Below, piece by piece: positions 17,633 to 26,105 of a stretch of 64,000 nt of DNA. Position 1 is the first letter of the stretch. Every line of letters starts with the position of its first letter. The notes beneath the pieces were generated by a model. It had not been told where the DNA came from, ran no database searches, and saw only the letters and a program-made list of their open reading frames with translations. Both the position numbers and the translations under genes were made by a program. Source of the DNA: an uncultured Shewanella sp. (GTDB taxonomy: Bacteria; Pseudomonadota; Gammaproteobacteria; Enterobacterales; Shewanellaceae); assembly GCF_947497935.1 (NCBI RefSeq), contig NZ_CANMIO010000008.1, positions 1 to 64,000 of the forward strand. The letters run 5' to 3'.

Positions 17633-18703
17633 ATGACAAATACCTTGAAAAACACTGCTCTACTTGGCTACCTATTAATAAGCTCTCTGTCTTTTTTGAG
17701 TCTATCTGCATCGGCTGAATCTAGATCTTCTACTGAACATGAGCATTTAGAATCAATAAAGGTAAGCTCAAAGCCCTACCCTAACTGGATACAGCTAGAC
17801 GCAGTCGTTGAGCCAACAAAATCCGCTACCGTATCGGCTCAAACCTCGGGGCGCATTATCAAGCTCAATTACGATATCAACGATATAGTTACGGCTGGTG
17901 CTGCGTTACTTGAGATCACCAGTAAGGAGCAAGGCGCCCAACTCGCCGCCGCAGAAGCCGATTACGCCAAGGCGCGCGCCGTCAATGTAGAGGCGCAGCA
18001 ACAGCTTAAACGCTATCAAACGCTATTTCCTAAGGGGGCAATTTCCAAAGGCTCAATGGATGAAGCCGAAGCTAACGCCAAATCAACACAACAAGCGGTT
18101 AGCGCTGCTAAGGCTAGAATTACACAGGCAAACGAGTCATTAAAATATACCCTTGTCAGTGCGCCATTTGCAGGTGTTGTCACCCAAAGACATGTTGAAG
18201 AGGGCGAAACAGTGAGTCCAGGGCAAGCCTTATACTCAGGTTACTCCCTAAGCCAGATGCGCGCGGTCACTCAGATCCCGCAGCGCTATATCGAAGCCTT
18301 AAAACAGCAACCTAATTTCAAGTTAACCCTTGCTAACGGAAAGCAAATTAACAGTGATGAATTAAACCTCTTCACCTTTGTTGATCCTAAGAGCCACAGC
18401 TATAAAGTACGCATCAACCTGCCTGAGAACGTCGAGGGAGTGATCCCTGGCAGTCTGATAAAAGCGCAGTTTATCAGTGGTAGTCGCCGCGCCATATTTG
18501 TCCCCGAATCGTCATTACTCTCCATGAATGAACTCAGCGCTGTCTATATTCAACAAAATGATACATGGGTATTAAATCAAGTCAGAACCGGACTTAGTGA
18601 TAACGGAAAAGTCGAGATCCTAGCTGGGCTGTCAGAAGGAGATGTGGTGGCCAAAGATGCCTATCATGCCCTGTTAATGCTTAAGCAAAGCAATAAACCA
18701 TAA
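17633..18703 (+). CDS. RND efflux periplasmic adaptor (membrane fusion protein)
   Basis: 356 residues. Signal peptide (LLGYLLISSLSFLSLSASA) followed by lipoyl half motif ATVSAQTSGRIIKLNYDINDIVTAGAALLEI, a helical hairpin rich in Ala/Gln/Lys (about 100-170), and the second lipoyl half with SAPFAGVVTQRHVEEGETVSPGQ. This is the HlyD/AcrA layout. Adaptors connect an inner membrane RND pump with an outer membrane channel. The permease starts 35 bases downstream. No outer membrane factor is encoded nearby, so a TolC-like protein from elsewhere is likely used. Confidence 0.9.
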   Translation: MTNTLKNTALLGYLLISSLSFLSLSASAESRSSTEHEHLESIKVSSKPYPNWIQLDAVVEPTKSATVSAQTSGRIIKLNYDINDIVTAGAALLEITSKEQGAQLAAAEADYAKARAVNVEAQQQLKRYQTLFPKGAISKGSMDEAEANAKSTQQAVSAAKARITQANESLKYTLVSAPFAGVVTQRHVEEGETVSPGQALYSGYSLSQMRAVTQIPQRYIEALKQQPNFKLTLANGKQINSDELNLFTFVDPKSHSYKVRINLPENVEGVIPGSLIKAQFISGSRRAIFVPESSLLSMNELSAVYIQQNDTWVLNQVRTGLSDNGKVEILAGLSEGDVVAKDAYHALLMLKQSNKP

Positions 18704-18738
18704 AACCTAATCGAATCTAGCTTTAAGGAAGACCTGTC

Positions 18739-21700
18739 ATGCAAACTCAAAATAAATTAGGTATTTCTGGACGTATTGCTAGCGCTTTTCAATCCAGTGC
18801 TATCACCCCCTTATTGGCACTCTTGGGCTTACTCTTCGGCTTATTTGCGATAATCGTGACGCCTAAAGAGGAAGAGCCGCAAATCGACGTCACCTTTGCC
18901 GATGTGTTTGTCCCCTTCCCTGGCGCGACCCCGCGCGAAGTTGAAAGCTTGGTGACCTTACCAACTGAGCAGATTATCTCGGAAATTAAAGGCATCGACA
19001 CCCTCTACTCATTCTCACAGCCAGATGGGGCACTGTTTATCGTAGTGTTTGAGGTGGGAATAGCGCGCAACGAGGCCATAGTTAAACTCTACAATCAGCT
19101 CTACTCTAACCAGTATAAACTGCCGCTCGAAGCGGGTGTGGGAGAGCCGCAAATTAAACCTCGCGGCATAGATGACGTTCCCATTGTGAGCCTAACCCTA
19201 TGGTCAAAAGACCCGTCAGTTTCCCCAGAGATGCTCACTCACGTGGCTAACGGCTTAGAGACTGAGATAAAAAGGATCCCGGGCACTAGAGAGATCAGCT
19301 CCGTAGGCGATCAACAACTTAGCCTCAATGTTAGAATCGATCCGATTAAAATGAATTATTTCGGCGTCTCCTTCGATGAAATAAATCAAAGCCTAATGAG
19401 CAACAATCATATCTCAATGCCAAGCTCTCTGGTTCAAGGCAATCAAGAGATAAAAGTACAAGCGGGTCAATTCCTGAAAAATATTGAAGATGTGAAGCAA
19501 CTTGTCGTCACGGTAAAACAAGACAGCGACGGCCATGCAGCCCCCATTTATCTCGCAGACTTTGCCGACATCACGCTTAAAGCTGACTTACCGACTCAAA
19601 GTGCATGGCATGGCGACAAGCAAGATATCTATCCGGCTGTCACTATCGCCATTGGCAAGCAACCAGGTAAGAATGCCGTCGATGTCGCGAACGCTATCAT
19701 GGATAGAGTCGCTAAAGTCCAAAATGTACTGATCCCTGACGGCATCGAAGTCAGCATCTCTAGAAACTATGGTGAGACCGCAGGAGACAAGGCAAATACT
19801 CTGATTTTAAAGTTAGCATTCGCCTCTGCTGCTGTGGTTATCTTAGTTTTAATTACAATGGGATTCAGAGAGGCTGTGGTAGTCGGCATTGCCATCGTCA
19901 TCACCTTAGCCTTCACCCTGTTTGCCTCTTGGGCTTGGGGCTTCACCCTCAACCGAATATCCCTATTCGCACTGATTTTCTCCATCGGGATCTTGGTTGA
20001 TGACGCCATCGTGGTGGTTGAAAACATTCACCGACATATGGCAATGGGCAAACGCTCGTTCTCAGAGTTAATTCCTATCGCCGTTGATGAAGTGGGCGGA
20101 CCCACTATTTTAGCAACCTTTACGGTTATCGCGGCCTTGTTACCTATGGCATTTGTATCAGGTCTCATGGGCCCCTATATGAGTCCCATTCCAATCAATG
20201 CCAGCATGGGAATGCTAATCTCACTTGCAGTGGCATTTATGATCACCCCTTGGCTAAGTCGAAAATTTCTTAAGCATCCATCACCGCATAATCATGTGAG
20301 TCATGATGATGAAAAGGCTCAGGATAATAGAGAGTGTCATGGAAAAGACCAAGGTATGATGTTTACTTTATTCAATCGCCTAATTGGCCCCTTCGTGCAG
20401 GGAAGAAATGCCAGAAAAGCTAGGCTAGGTTTGGCCGCAGGTATTTTCATCCTAATTGCTGGGGCTGTAGCACTGCCTATGGCAAAATTGGTCGTACTGA
20501 AAATGCTGCCCTTCGATAATAAGTCTGAGTTTCAAGTGATGGTCGACCTCCCCGAAGGCACACCTGTAGAACAGACTCAAAAAGCGTTGAAGGAATTAGG
20601 CCGCTACCTTAATCAAGTAGAGGAAGTCCAAAGTTACCAACTCTATGCTGGCACCAGTGCTCCCATCAACTTTAATGGTCTAGTACGCCACTACTTCCTG
20701 CGTCAAACACAGGAGCTTGGCGATATCCAAGTTAACTTAGTCGATAAAAAGCATCGAGATCGCGACAGTCACAGCATCGCACTATCGGTTAGAGCACCAC
20801 TACAGGCCATTGGTCAAAAATATAATGCCAATGTTAAAGTCGTAGAGGTACCGCCTGGCCCACCCGTTTGGTCGCCAATCCTTGCTGAAGTTTATGGCCC
20901 TAGCGAAGCCATTCGTGAGCAGGCTGCTAATCAGCTACTAGGGTTATTTAAAGAGACCAAAGATGTGGTCGATATCGACATCTATTTGCCCGAGTCGGCA
21001 GCAAAATGGCAGGTTATCATAGACCGAAGTAAAGCGAGCTTACTAGGCGTGCCTTATAGCCAGATAGTCGATTTAGTTGCAACTTCAGTCGGCGGCAAGA
21101 ACATCAGCTATCTACATAAAGATAATCAAAAACATGCCGTGCCAATCAAAATCCAACTGCAAGAAGGCGCGAAAGTCGATTTAGAGCAAGTGCTAAACCT
21201 GACGCTGCGTGGCAGTAATGGCCAAGCGGTTGCAGTCTCTGAATTAGTCAGAATTGATAAAGGTAATATCGATGCCCCTATCATTCATAAAAACATGATC
21301 CCGATGATCATGGTAGTTGCCGATATGGCAGGTCCCCTAGACAGCCCGCTCTATGGCATGTTCGATATGGTCGGCAAGATAAATGATATGCACGGCTCTG
21401 ATGCAAGCCTAGATTTTGAACAGCACTACGTCAGCCAACCTAATGGCCTAGATAGCGTTGCAGTGCTCTGGGACGGTGAGTGGAAAGTGACCTATGAGAC
21501 CTTCAGAGACATGGGGATTGCCTATGCCGTCGGTATGATCGCCATTTATCTATTGGTTGTAGCACAGTTTAGATCCTATTTGGTTCCACTGATTATTATG
21601 GCCCCTATTCCTTTGACTATTATCGGTGTGATGCCAGGCCATGCGCTACTCGGTGCGCAGTTTACCGCCACCTCCATGATAGGCATGATTGCACTGGCGG

Positions 21701-21984
21701 GGATCATAGTGCGTAACTCGATTCTATTAGTCGACTTCATTCATCAAGAAACGGCAGCAGGCGTGCCATTTCAACAGGCAGTTATTCATTCTGGAGCCGT
21801 TCGGGCCAAGCCGATTATGCTAACCGCATTAGCTGCCATGATAGGTGCGCTGTTTATCATAGATGATCCGATTTTTAATGGACTTGCCATCAGTCTAATC
21901 TTCGGCATCTTGATCTCAACATTGCTAACCCTAGTGGTCATTCCCGTGCTTTATTACGCGGCGATGAAAAAGCGATACCAGTAA
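18739..21984 (+). CDS. RND-family efflux permease
   Basis: 1081 residues, preceded by AAGGAAG. Typical of the AcrB/MexB superfamily: helix 1 near residue 20, large periplasmic loop with PFPGATPREVESLVTLPTE, helix 4 ILVDDAIVVVENIHRH with the paired Asp used in proton relay, and helix 10 with GIIVRNSILLVDFIHQE. An insertion rich in His and Asp (PSPHNHVSHDDEKAQDNRECHGKD, about 514-537) sits in the cytoplasmic middle loop. The protein belongs to the branch of AcrB-like pumps whose substrates I cannot predict. It forms an operon with the adaptor upstream. Confidence 0.92.
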   Translation: MQTQNKLGISGRIASAFQSSAITPLLALLGLLFGLFAIIVTPKEEEPQIDVTFADVFVPFPGATPREVESLVTLPTEQIISEIKGIDTLYSFSQPDGALFIVVFEVGIARNEAIVKLYNQLYSNQYKLPLEAGVGEPQIKPRGIDDVPIVSLTLWSKDPSVSPEMLTHVANGLETEIKRIPGTREISSVGDQQLSLNVRIDPIKMNYFGVSFDEINQSLMSNNHISMPSSLVQGNQEIKVQAGQFLKNIEDVKQLVVTVKQDSDGHAAPIYLADFADITLKADLPTQSAWHGDKQDIYPAVTIAIGKQPGKNAVDVANAIMDRVAKVQNVLIPDGIEVSISRNYGETAGDKANTLILKLAFASAAVVILVLITMGFREAVVVGIAIVITLAFTLFASWAWGFTLNRISLFALIFSIGILVDDAIVVVENIHRHMAMGKRSFSELIPIAVDEVGGPTILATFTVIAALLPMAFVSGLMGPYMSPIPINASMGMLISLAVAFMITPWLSRKFLKHPSPHNHVSHDDEKAQDNRECHGKDQGMMFTLFNRLIGPFVQGRNARKARLGLAAGIFILIAGAVALPMAKLVVLKMLPFDNKSEFQVMVDLPEGTPVEQTQKALKELGRYLNQVEEVQSYQLYAGTSAPINFNGLVRHYFLRQTQELGDIQVNLVDKKHRDRDSHSIALSVRAPLQAIGQKYNANVKVVEVPPGPPVWSPILAEVYGPSEAIREQAANQLLGLFKETKDVVDIDIYLPESAAKWQVIIDRSKASLLGVPYSQIVDLVATSVGGKNISYLHKDNQKHAVPIKIQLQEGAKVDLEQVLNLTLRGSNGQAVAVSELVRIDKGNIDAPIIHKNMIPMIMVVADMAGPLDSPLYGMFDMVGKINDMHGSDASLDFEQHYVSQPNGLDSVAVLWDGEWKVTYETFRDMGIAYAVGMIAIYLLVVAQFRSYLVPLIIMAPIPLTIIGVMPGHALLGAQFTATSMIGMIALAGIIVRNSILLVDFIHQETAAGVPFQQAVIHSGAVRAKPIMLTALAAMIGALFIIDDPIFNGLAISLIFGILISTLLTLVVIPVLYYAAMKKRYQ

Positions 21985-22044
21985 TCAATCTCTATTTATG
22001 GCGGTAACTGCCGCCATAATCACTTTCCATTAAAAGGAGTTCCC

Positions 22045-22263
22045 ATGTCAATTGAACGCGCCATCATGGCATTTGCAGGCTTTATGGTTTTATTATCAAT
22101 AATCCTAACTGTCTGGATTAACGATAATTTTATCTGGCTCACTGTTTTTGTGGGAGCTAATTTATTACAAAGCGCCTATACTGGATTTTGTCCGGCAGCC
22201 ATAATTTTGCGTAAGCTAGGCTTTAAGTCAGAAGCACAGCTCGCGACTGCCAATCAAAAATAA
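22045..22263 (+). CDS. DUF2892 small membrane protein
   Basis: 72 residues with AAAGGAG 7 bases before the ATG. The N-terminus MSIERAIMAFAGFMVLLSIILTVWI and the second helix FIWLTVFVGANLLQSAYTGFCPAAIILRKLG are the DUF2892 pattern, with one conserved Cys (GFCP). Such proteins often occur next to or fused with rhodanese domains, as in E. coli YgaP, where Cys-persulfide chemistry is coupled to the membrane. Here the rhodanese gene follows after 24 bases. The pair may be co-transcribed with the RND genes. Confidence 0.85.
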   Translation: MSIERAIMAFAGFMVLLSIILTVWINDNFIWLTVFVGANLLQSAYTGFCPAAIILRKLGFKSEAQLATANQK

Positions 22264-22287
22264 ATAACGACAAATAAAGGTATATTG

Positions 22288-22683
22288 ATGAGTAACGTTT
22301 TTAATTTACAGCATAAACTACCAAAAAATATAATTTGGTTGCTAGGGCTGAGTGTTTTACTAATGATGGTTAGCACATTGGCTACTGCCGCCGATCAAGA
22401 CGCTAAAGTTGCTTGGCAAAAGATTGAAGCAGGCGCATTAGTCGTAGACGTACGCACAGCAGAAGAATTTGCTCAGGGCCACCTACCAAACGCTATCAAT
22501 ATTCCTTATGAGCAAATTAATAACGTATTTAGCAAGAAGCAGATAGCAAAAGATCGCTCTGTGGTTGTCTACTGTCGTAGCGGCAACCGTAGCGGTATCG
22601 CTAATAAAATGTTGGTCAGTGAAGGTTACACCAACGTCTATAATGGCGGCGGCTATCAAATGTTGATGAGTCAACAGCACTAA
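22288..22683 (+). CDS. Exported rhodanese-domain sulfurtransferase
   Basis: 131 residues from the ATG at 22288, 7 bases after AAAGG. A hydrophobic segment (IIWLLGLSVLLMMVSTLATAA) exports or anchors the protein. The single rhodanese domain has VDVRTAEEFAQGHLPNAINIPY and the active-site loop YCRSGNRSG with Cys96. Single-domain rhodaneses transfer sulfane sulfur, for example from thiosulfate. With the DUF2892 gene just upstream it looks like a split version of YgaP. The stop codon lies within a short copy of a dispersed repeat end (TAATACCAATCAGTAT). Confidence 0.88.
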   Translation: MSNVFNLQHKLPKNIIWLLGLSVLLMMVSTLATAADQDAKVAWQKIEAGALVVDVRTAEEFAQGHLPNAINIPYEQINNVFSKKQIAKDRSVVVYCRSGNRSGIANKMLVSEGYTNVYNGGGYQMLMSQQH

Positions 22684-22696
22684 TACCAATCAGTAT
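22681..22696. repeat. Solo end of the MITE-like repeat
   Basis: TAATACCAATCAGTAT equals the terminal sequence of the element at 33891-34155. No partner end is visible nearby, so this is a relic or a chance short copy. It covers the rhodanese stop codon. Confidence 0.45.
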
Positions 22697-22717
22697 CAGT
22701 ACTAGAACAATTAGAGT

Positions 22718-22745
22718 GAAAGGCCGCTGATTGCGGCCTTTCTAT
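22718..22745 (+). terminator. Terminator after the rhodanese gene
   Basis: GAAAGGCCGC / GCGGCCTTTC, a 10-bp perfect stem with a 5-base loop; the T tail is short. Confidence 0.75.
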
Positions 22746-22836
22746 TAGCCAAAATTAATGACCAAGATCTGTCACAAATAAGCTGATATAATGCTTACAT
22801 ACAAGTCAGTACCAACAAGACGATTGCAACAACATT

Positions 22837-23157
22837 ATGACTCAAGCAAACAACCCATTGCACGGCATTAAGCTCGAAGATTTATTAACCGATCTAGTCG
22901 ACCATTACGGCTGGGAAGAGCTAGGTAGCCGCATTGATATCCGCTGCTTTAACCATGATCCTAGTATTAAATCTAGCCTAAAGTTTTTGCGTAAAACACC
23001 ATGGGCAAGAGATAAGGTAGAATACCTTTATTTAAAAATGAACAAGCTACCTTTGCCAGCGCCTAAAGCATACAGCGATGAGCACACTACAGCTAAGCCA
23101 GTGAAGCCAAGAAAACAGCTGCCGGCTGCGAACGCAAAGATCTGGGGCAATAGATAA
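22837..23157 (+). CDS. VF530-type (DUF2132) protein
   Basis: 106 residues. [62 protein letters not shown] is the complete VF530 domain (given by its start, centre and end motifs LHGIKLE, CFNHDPS and WAR-KVE-LY). A basic Pro/Lys tail follows from about residue 75. VF530 is a DNA-binding fold first described in Vibrio; the biological role is unknown. The gene stands alone. Confidence 0.85.
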   Translation: MTQANNPLHGIKLEDLLTDLVDHYGWEELGSRIDIRCFNHDPSIKSSLKFLRKTPWARDKVEYLYLKMNKLPLPAPKAYSDEHTTAKPVKPRKQLPAANAKIWGNR

Positions 23158-23178
23158 TCGCCACTAAAGATTAACGCG

Positions 23179-23211
23179 AATAGGTTGGTTTATCAGTCAA
23201 ACCAACCTATT
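23179..23211. terminator. Bidirectional hairpin between convergent genes
   Basis: AATAGGTTGGTTT / AAACCAACCTATT, a 13-bp perfect stem with a 7-base loop, between the VF530 gene (plus) and the outer membrane protein gene (minus). AT-rich flanks on both sides. Confidence 0.75.
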
Positions 23212-23245
23212 ACTAATTCACATCATTAGCTCAAGCCAGATTGCG

Positions 23246-24058
23246 CTAAATAGGGAACTCAAATATTAAGCGCCATACCTCTACGCCATCTCCCTTTCGA
23301 TAACTTAAGCCAAATCGTTCAATATTAACTAAGTCCCAGCCAACTGGCTTTGAAAAAGCGAAAGTCATACCCACTTCATAGCTGTTTGATACCAACACAT
23401 CTTCTTCAAATGGTGTGGTAAACTTTAGCCTGTCAAAGTACCAATAACCAGCAACAAAAAACCTCGGCTCAATCTCTACCCCTTTCACTTGAAAGTAAAA
23501 ATTGGTACCAATATCAACACCAGACTGTACCGCAGAATAAGTTTCGCTGCTGTTATCATTTAGTGTGGTATAACCGGCAAAGAAGACTCGATTAACCCAA
23601 ATAGGTGAAGTCTCACCAAGCTCAAAATCAAGCAGACTCGACATTCCCGCCGAGTAAATAGCGACGTCATTGCCATTAGTAAAATTGGTGCCAAAACCGA
23701 GATCGGCGTAAGTTTGAAACTCATGGTTCTCGGAGGTTTTTACTCGGTATTCCAGTCCTGGCGTCACCGTCAAAGTGCCGACACTGGAAGGAAACTCCCC
23801 TTCAGGTAGATCGCTCCAAGTAAAATTAAAAAATCCCATAGAGACAGGTGTATTTAAGACCAAAGACTCGTCTTCGGAGCGCTTGAGATCGAAGCTAATG
23901 GGAATATTTGCAACCGTCGCGTTTTGGCCTGATGTACGATAAATACCGCTACCTAGGTAATTAGCAAATGCATAGTGGCTGTAGTCGACTTCAGTCTCAG
24001 CCATAGCGGATAGAGAAAATAAGGGTAGCAATAAGGCGAGGTAACGCAAACGATTCAT
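23246..24058 (-). CDS. Predicted outer membrane beta-barrel protein of unknown function
   Basis: 270 residues with a signal peptide (RLRYLALLLPLFSLSAMA, cleavage before ETEVDYSHY). The mature protein alternates polar and apolar residues in many short strands rich in Tyr, Phe and Gly and ends in IFEFPI. This suggests a barrel of 10-12 strands. It resembles the solitary autotransporter-like barrel family known in Vibrio and Shewanella, but I am not sure. No partner gene is evident; ribA lies downstream on the same strand behind an intergenic gap. Confidence 0.7.
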   Translation of the reverse strand: MNRLRYLALLLPLFSLSAMAETEVDYSHYAFANYLGSGIYRTSGQNATVANIPISFDLKRSEDESLVLNTPVSMGFFNFTWSDLPEGEFPSSVGTLTVTPGLEYRVKTSENHEFQTYADLGFGTNFTNGNDVAIYSAGMSSLLDFELGETSPIWVNRVFFAGYTTLNDNSSETYSAVQSGVDIGTNFYFQVKGVEIEPRFFVAGYWYFDRLKFTTPFEEDVLVSNSYEVGMTFAFSKPVGWDLVNIERFGLSYRKGDGVEVWRLIFEFPI

Positions 24059-24116
24059 AAATCGACTTTAAACTTAATTAAACTCTAATAGATAGCCCGA
24101 ATATAGCGTTATAGCA

Positions 24117-24149
24117 CGGGAAAAGCCAAAGAAATTAAGGCTTTTCCCG
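24117..24149 (-). terminator. Terminator of ribA
   Basis: CGGGAAAAGCC / GGCTTTTCCCG, an 11-bp perfect stem with an 11-base loop, 8 bases after the ribA stop. Confidence 0.7.
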
Positions 24150-24156
24150 TAGGAGA

Positions 24157-24774
24157 TTAGTCTTTATCAGCCTCGGTGAAGTGATGCTCAGACATCATAT
24201 GTCCAAGCTGGGTCGACTTAGTCTTAAGGTAACCTTCGTTATAGCGATTTTTACCCACTTGCAGTGGTACACGCTCGACAACTTCTAATCCAAAGCTTTG
24301 CATCGCTTTCACCTTACGGGGATTATTCGTCATTAAACGCACTTTATCGACACCAATCTTCTCCATCATAGGGATGATCATATCGTATTTGCGCATATCG
24401 GCTTCAAAACCTAAGCGTTCGTTAGCTTCTACCGTATTCGCACCTTGGTCTTGTAGCTCGTAAGCTCGGATCTTGTTAAGCAGTCCTATACCACGGCCCT
24501 CTTGGCGCAAATAAAGAATAAAGCCTTGACCCTCTTCAGCAATATTCTGCATCGCTGTTTGCAGTTGAAAACCACAGTCACAGCGCAAACTAAACAGAGC
24601 ATCACCGGTTAAACATTCTGAATGGATACGCCCAAGGATTGGCGTATCAGGGGGAAATGTGCCAAAGGTAAGCGCTACATGCTCTTTACCCGTCTCACTA
24701 TCTTCAAAACCATGCATTTCGAAAACACCCCAAGGGGTTGGTAATTTTGAAGACGCGATGTATTTAATCGACAT
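24157..24774 (-). CDS. ribA: GTP cyclohydrolase II
   Basis: 205 residues, AAGG 7 bases before the ATG. It opens the imidazole ring of GTP to form 2,5-diamino-6-ribosylamino-pyrimidinone phosphate, the first step of riboflavin synthesis. The zinc ligands Cys54, Cys65 and Cys67 ([16 protein letters not shown]) are present, as are the [10 protein letters not shown] loop with the catalytic Arg and the GTP-binding TNNPRK. Its length matches stand-alone E. coli RibA, without the RibB domain. I see no FMN riboswitch signature in its leader, only the long hairpin at 24849-24941. Confidence 0.95.
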   Translation of the reverse strand: MSIKYIASSKLPTPWGVFEMHGFEDSETGKEHVALTFGTFPPDTPILGRIHSECLTGDALFSLRCDCGFQLQTAMQNIAEEGQGFILYLRQEGRGIGLLNKIRAYELQDQGANTVEANERLGFEADMRKYDMIIPMMEKIGVDKVRLMTNNPRKVKAMQSFGLEVVERVPLQVGKNRYNEGYLKTKSTQLGHMMSEHHFTEADKD

Positions 24775-24848
24775 GAAAAAACCTTAACGACAACTCTCAC
24801 TCCTTGAGACTGCAAACATCCTGATAAAGAAAATAAATTGCTTGAGAC

Positions 24849-24941
24849 GATACTCTTGCTAGCTTATGACTCAATGTGCTATGCCTTAAAGAAATCTTTA
24901 AAGGCCATAAACGGTCATTGAGTCAGCATAAGCTTAGTATC
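24849..24941. repeat. Long imperfect hairpin between yibL and ribA
   Basis: The arms 24849-24876 (GATACT...AGCTTATG-ACTCAATG) and 24916-24941 are complementary apart from small gaps. Inside them a second pair, GCCTTAAAG (24883-24891) with CTTTAAAGGC (24896-24905), closes the tip. The whole 93-base segment folds as one long rod. It sits 75 bases before ribA on the transcribed strand. It may be a leader RNA structure, a terminator of yibL with poor T tail, or a small palindromic repeat. Confidence 0.55.
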
Positions 24942-24987
24942 TAGCGATAACCTTGAAGCGGCTCACTAAATGAATAACTAAAAGTGC

Positions 24988-25344
24988 TTAAAACTCTTTT
25001 GGAGCGAAGCCTGTGACTTGCTTAATACCCATTTCACGGCCTAATGCCGTCATTGGGTGCACAACAACCAAGCCTTTAACAGACTTTTTCAATTTCCCCA
25101 TGTCAGCCTGCTCGGCTTTAGTCAATACACGGCTAAACTTAAGGCCTGCAACTGTGCCACCTTGCTTGCTTAATTCGCGTGTTTGTTGACCTTTAACACT
25201 GCTGATCCGCTTTGTTATTGCAGCAATTTCCTGCTTAAACTGGATGACTACAGTTGGATCGCTGCGCTTTTCAGCTGCTGCTAGCTTACGACGAAATTTG
25301 TCTAACTTATCGTTGAGCGTTTGCAGCTCCTGCTTTAAATTCAT
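24988..25344 (-). CDS. yibL: YibL-type ribosome-associated protein (DUF2810)
   Basis: 118 residues, ATG with AAGG 8 bases upstream. The N-terminal half is a charged coiled coil ([27 protein letters not shown]), and the C-terminal half [28 protein letters not shown] matches the YibL family remembered from E. coli. YibL was found associated with ribosomes; the mechanism is not known. It stands alone between nrdG and ribA. Confidence 0.85.
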   Translation of the reverse strand: [118 protein letters not shown]

Positions 25345-25385
25345 TTACAGACCTTAAATTCAAATCTAATTAACACGTTTAGAAA

Positions 25386-25421
25386 CAAAAACAGCATCAG
25401 TGAACTGACGCTGTTTTGTCA
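25386..25421 (-). terminator. Terminator of nrdG
   Basis: ACAAAAACAGCATCAG pairs with CTGACGCTGTTTTGT around the loop TGAA, followed by T-rich sequence on the minus strand. Confidence 0.7.
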
Positions 25422-25509
25422 TTATTGCCATATTATAACAGTATACAAGATCATTTTGCCTAGGTTTATAGCTAAACAAACTACAAGTTACTGCAGTTAT
25501 ACGCTTACC

Positions 25510-25974
25510 TTATCTCAAGTAGTGGATTTCTTGGTTGCTACTGCCTCTAAATACCAAACTTGGATCGGCCAGAGACTGCTCAAACTTTCCATCAACGACT
25601 ACATTGACTAAATCGACTATCTCTTGCTGCGCCGCACTCAAATTGCCTAAGGTATAGCCCGTCCACAACCAAATATCTTTACCAGGGCACTGCTCTTTGA
25701 CTTGCTTAACTAAAGATAAAATAGCCTCTAGATTGGCTGGAAATAACGGGTCGCCACCAGACAGTGATAAGCCGCGACGCTTAATACGTTTATCGTTCAA
25801 ATCATCAATAATTCTTTGCTGCATCTGCTCATCAAATTCATGACCCGAACATGGATTCCAGGTTGATTGGTTGTAACAACCACGGCACTGATGCTCACAT
25901 CCCGACACAAATAGAGTGGCTCGAGTACCAGGGCCATTAATCACATCAGTTTGATAGTATTGATGATAATTCAT
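25510..25974 (-). CDS. nrdG: Anaerobic ribonucleotide reductase activating enzyme
   Basis: 154 residues, a radical-SAM protein with Cys26, Cys30 and Cys33 (GCEHQCRGCYN) that ligate the 4Fe-4S cluster, and the SAM-contacting LSGGDPLFP. It produces the glycyl radical on NrdD under anaerobic conditions. It lies 131 bases downstream of nrdD in the same direction, separated by a hairpin that looks like a terminator, so its expression may depend on read-through. Confidence 0.95.
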   Translation of the reverse strand: MNYHQYYQTDVINGPGTRATLFVSGCEHQCRGCYNQSTWNPCSGHEFDEQMQQRIIDDLNDKRIKRRGLSLSGGDPLFPANLEAILSLVKQVKEQCPGKDIWLWTGYTLGNLSAAQQEIVDLVNVVVDGKFEQSLADPSLVFRGSSNQEIHYLR

Positions 25975-26016
25975 AATAAACTCATTTCAGTTAGAATTTT
26001 GCTTTAACTAGAAAAC

Positions 26017-26043
26017 AAAAAGGTGCTGAACACAGCACCTTTT
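26017..26043 (-). terminator. Terminator-like hairpin between nrdD and nrdG
   Basis: AAAAGGTGCTG / CAGCACCTTTT, 11-bp perfect stem, loop AACA, followed on the minus strand by TGTTTTC. It lies 63 bases after the nrdD stop. Confidence 0.8.
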
Positions 26044-26105
26044 ATGTATACAAACCCAATATCTACAGGCTTAACCATTTGCATGCTAAGCCCCTAGTAT
26101 TTTTA

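Noticed and set aside
24775..24987. FMN riboswitch before ribA
   Set aside because: I see no conserved RFN-type blocks; the only structure is one long rod-shaped hairpin.
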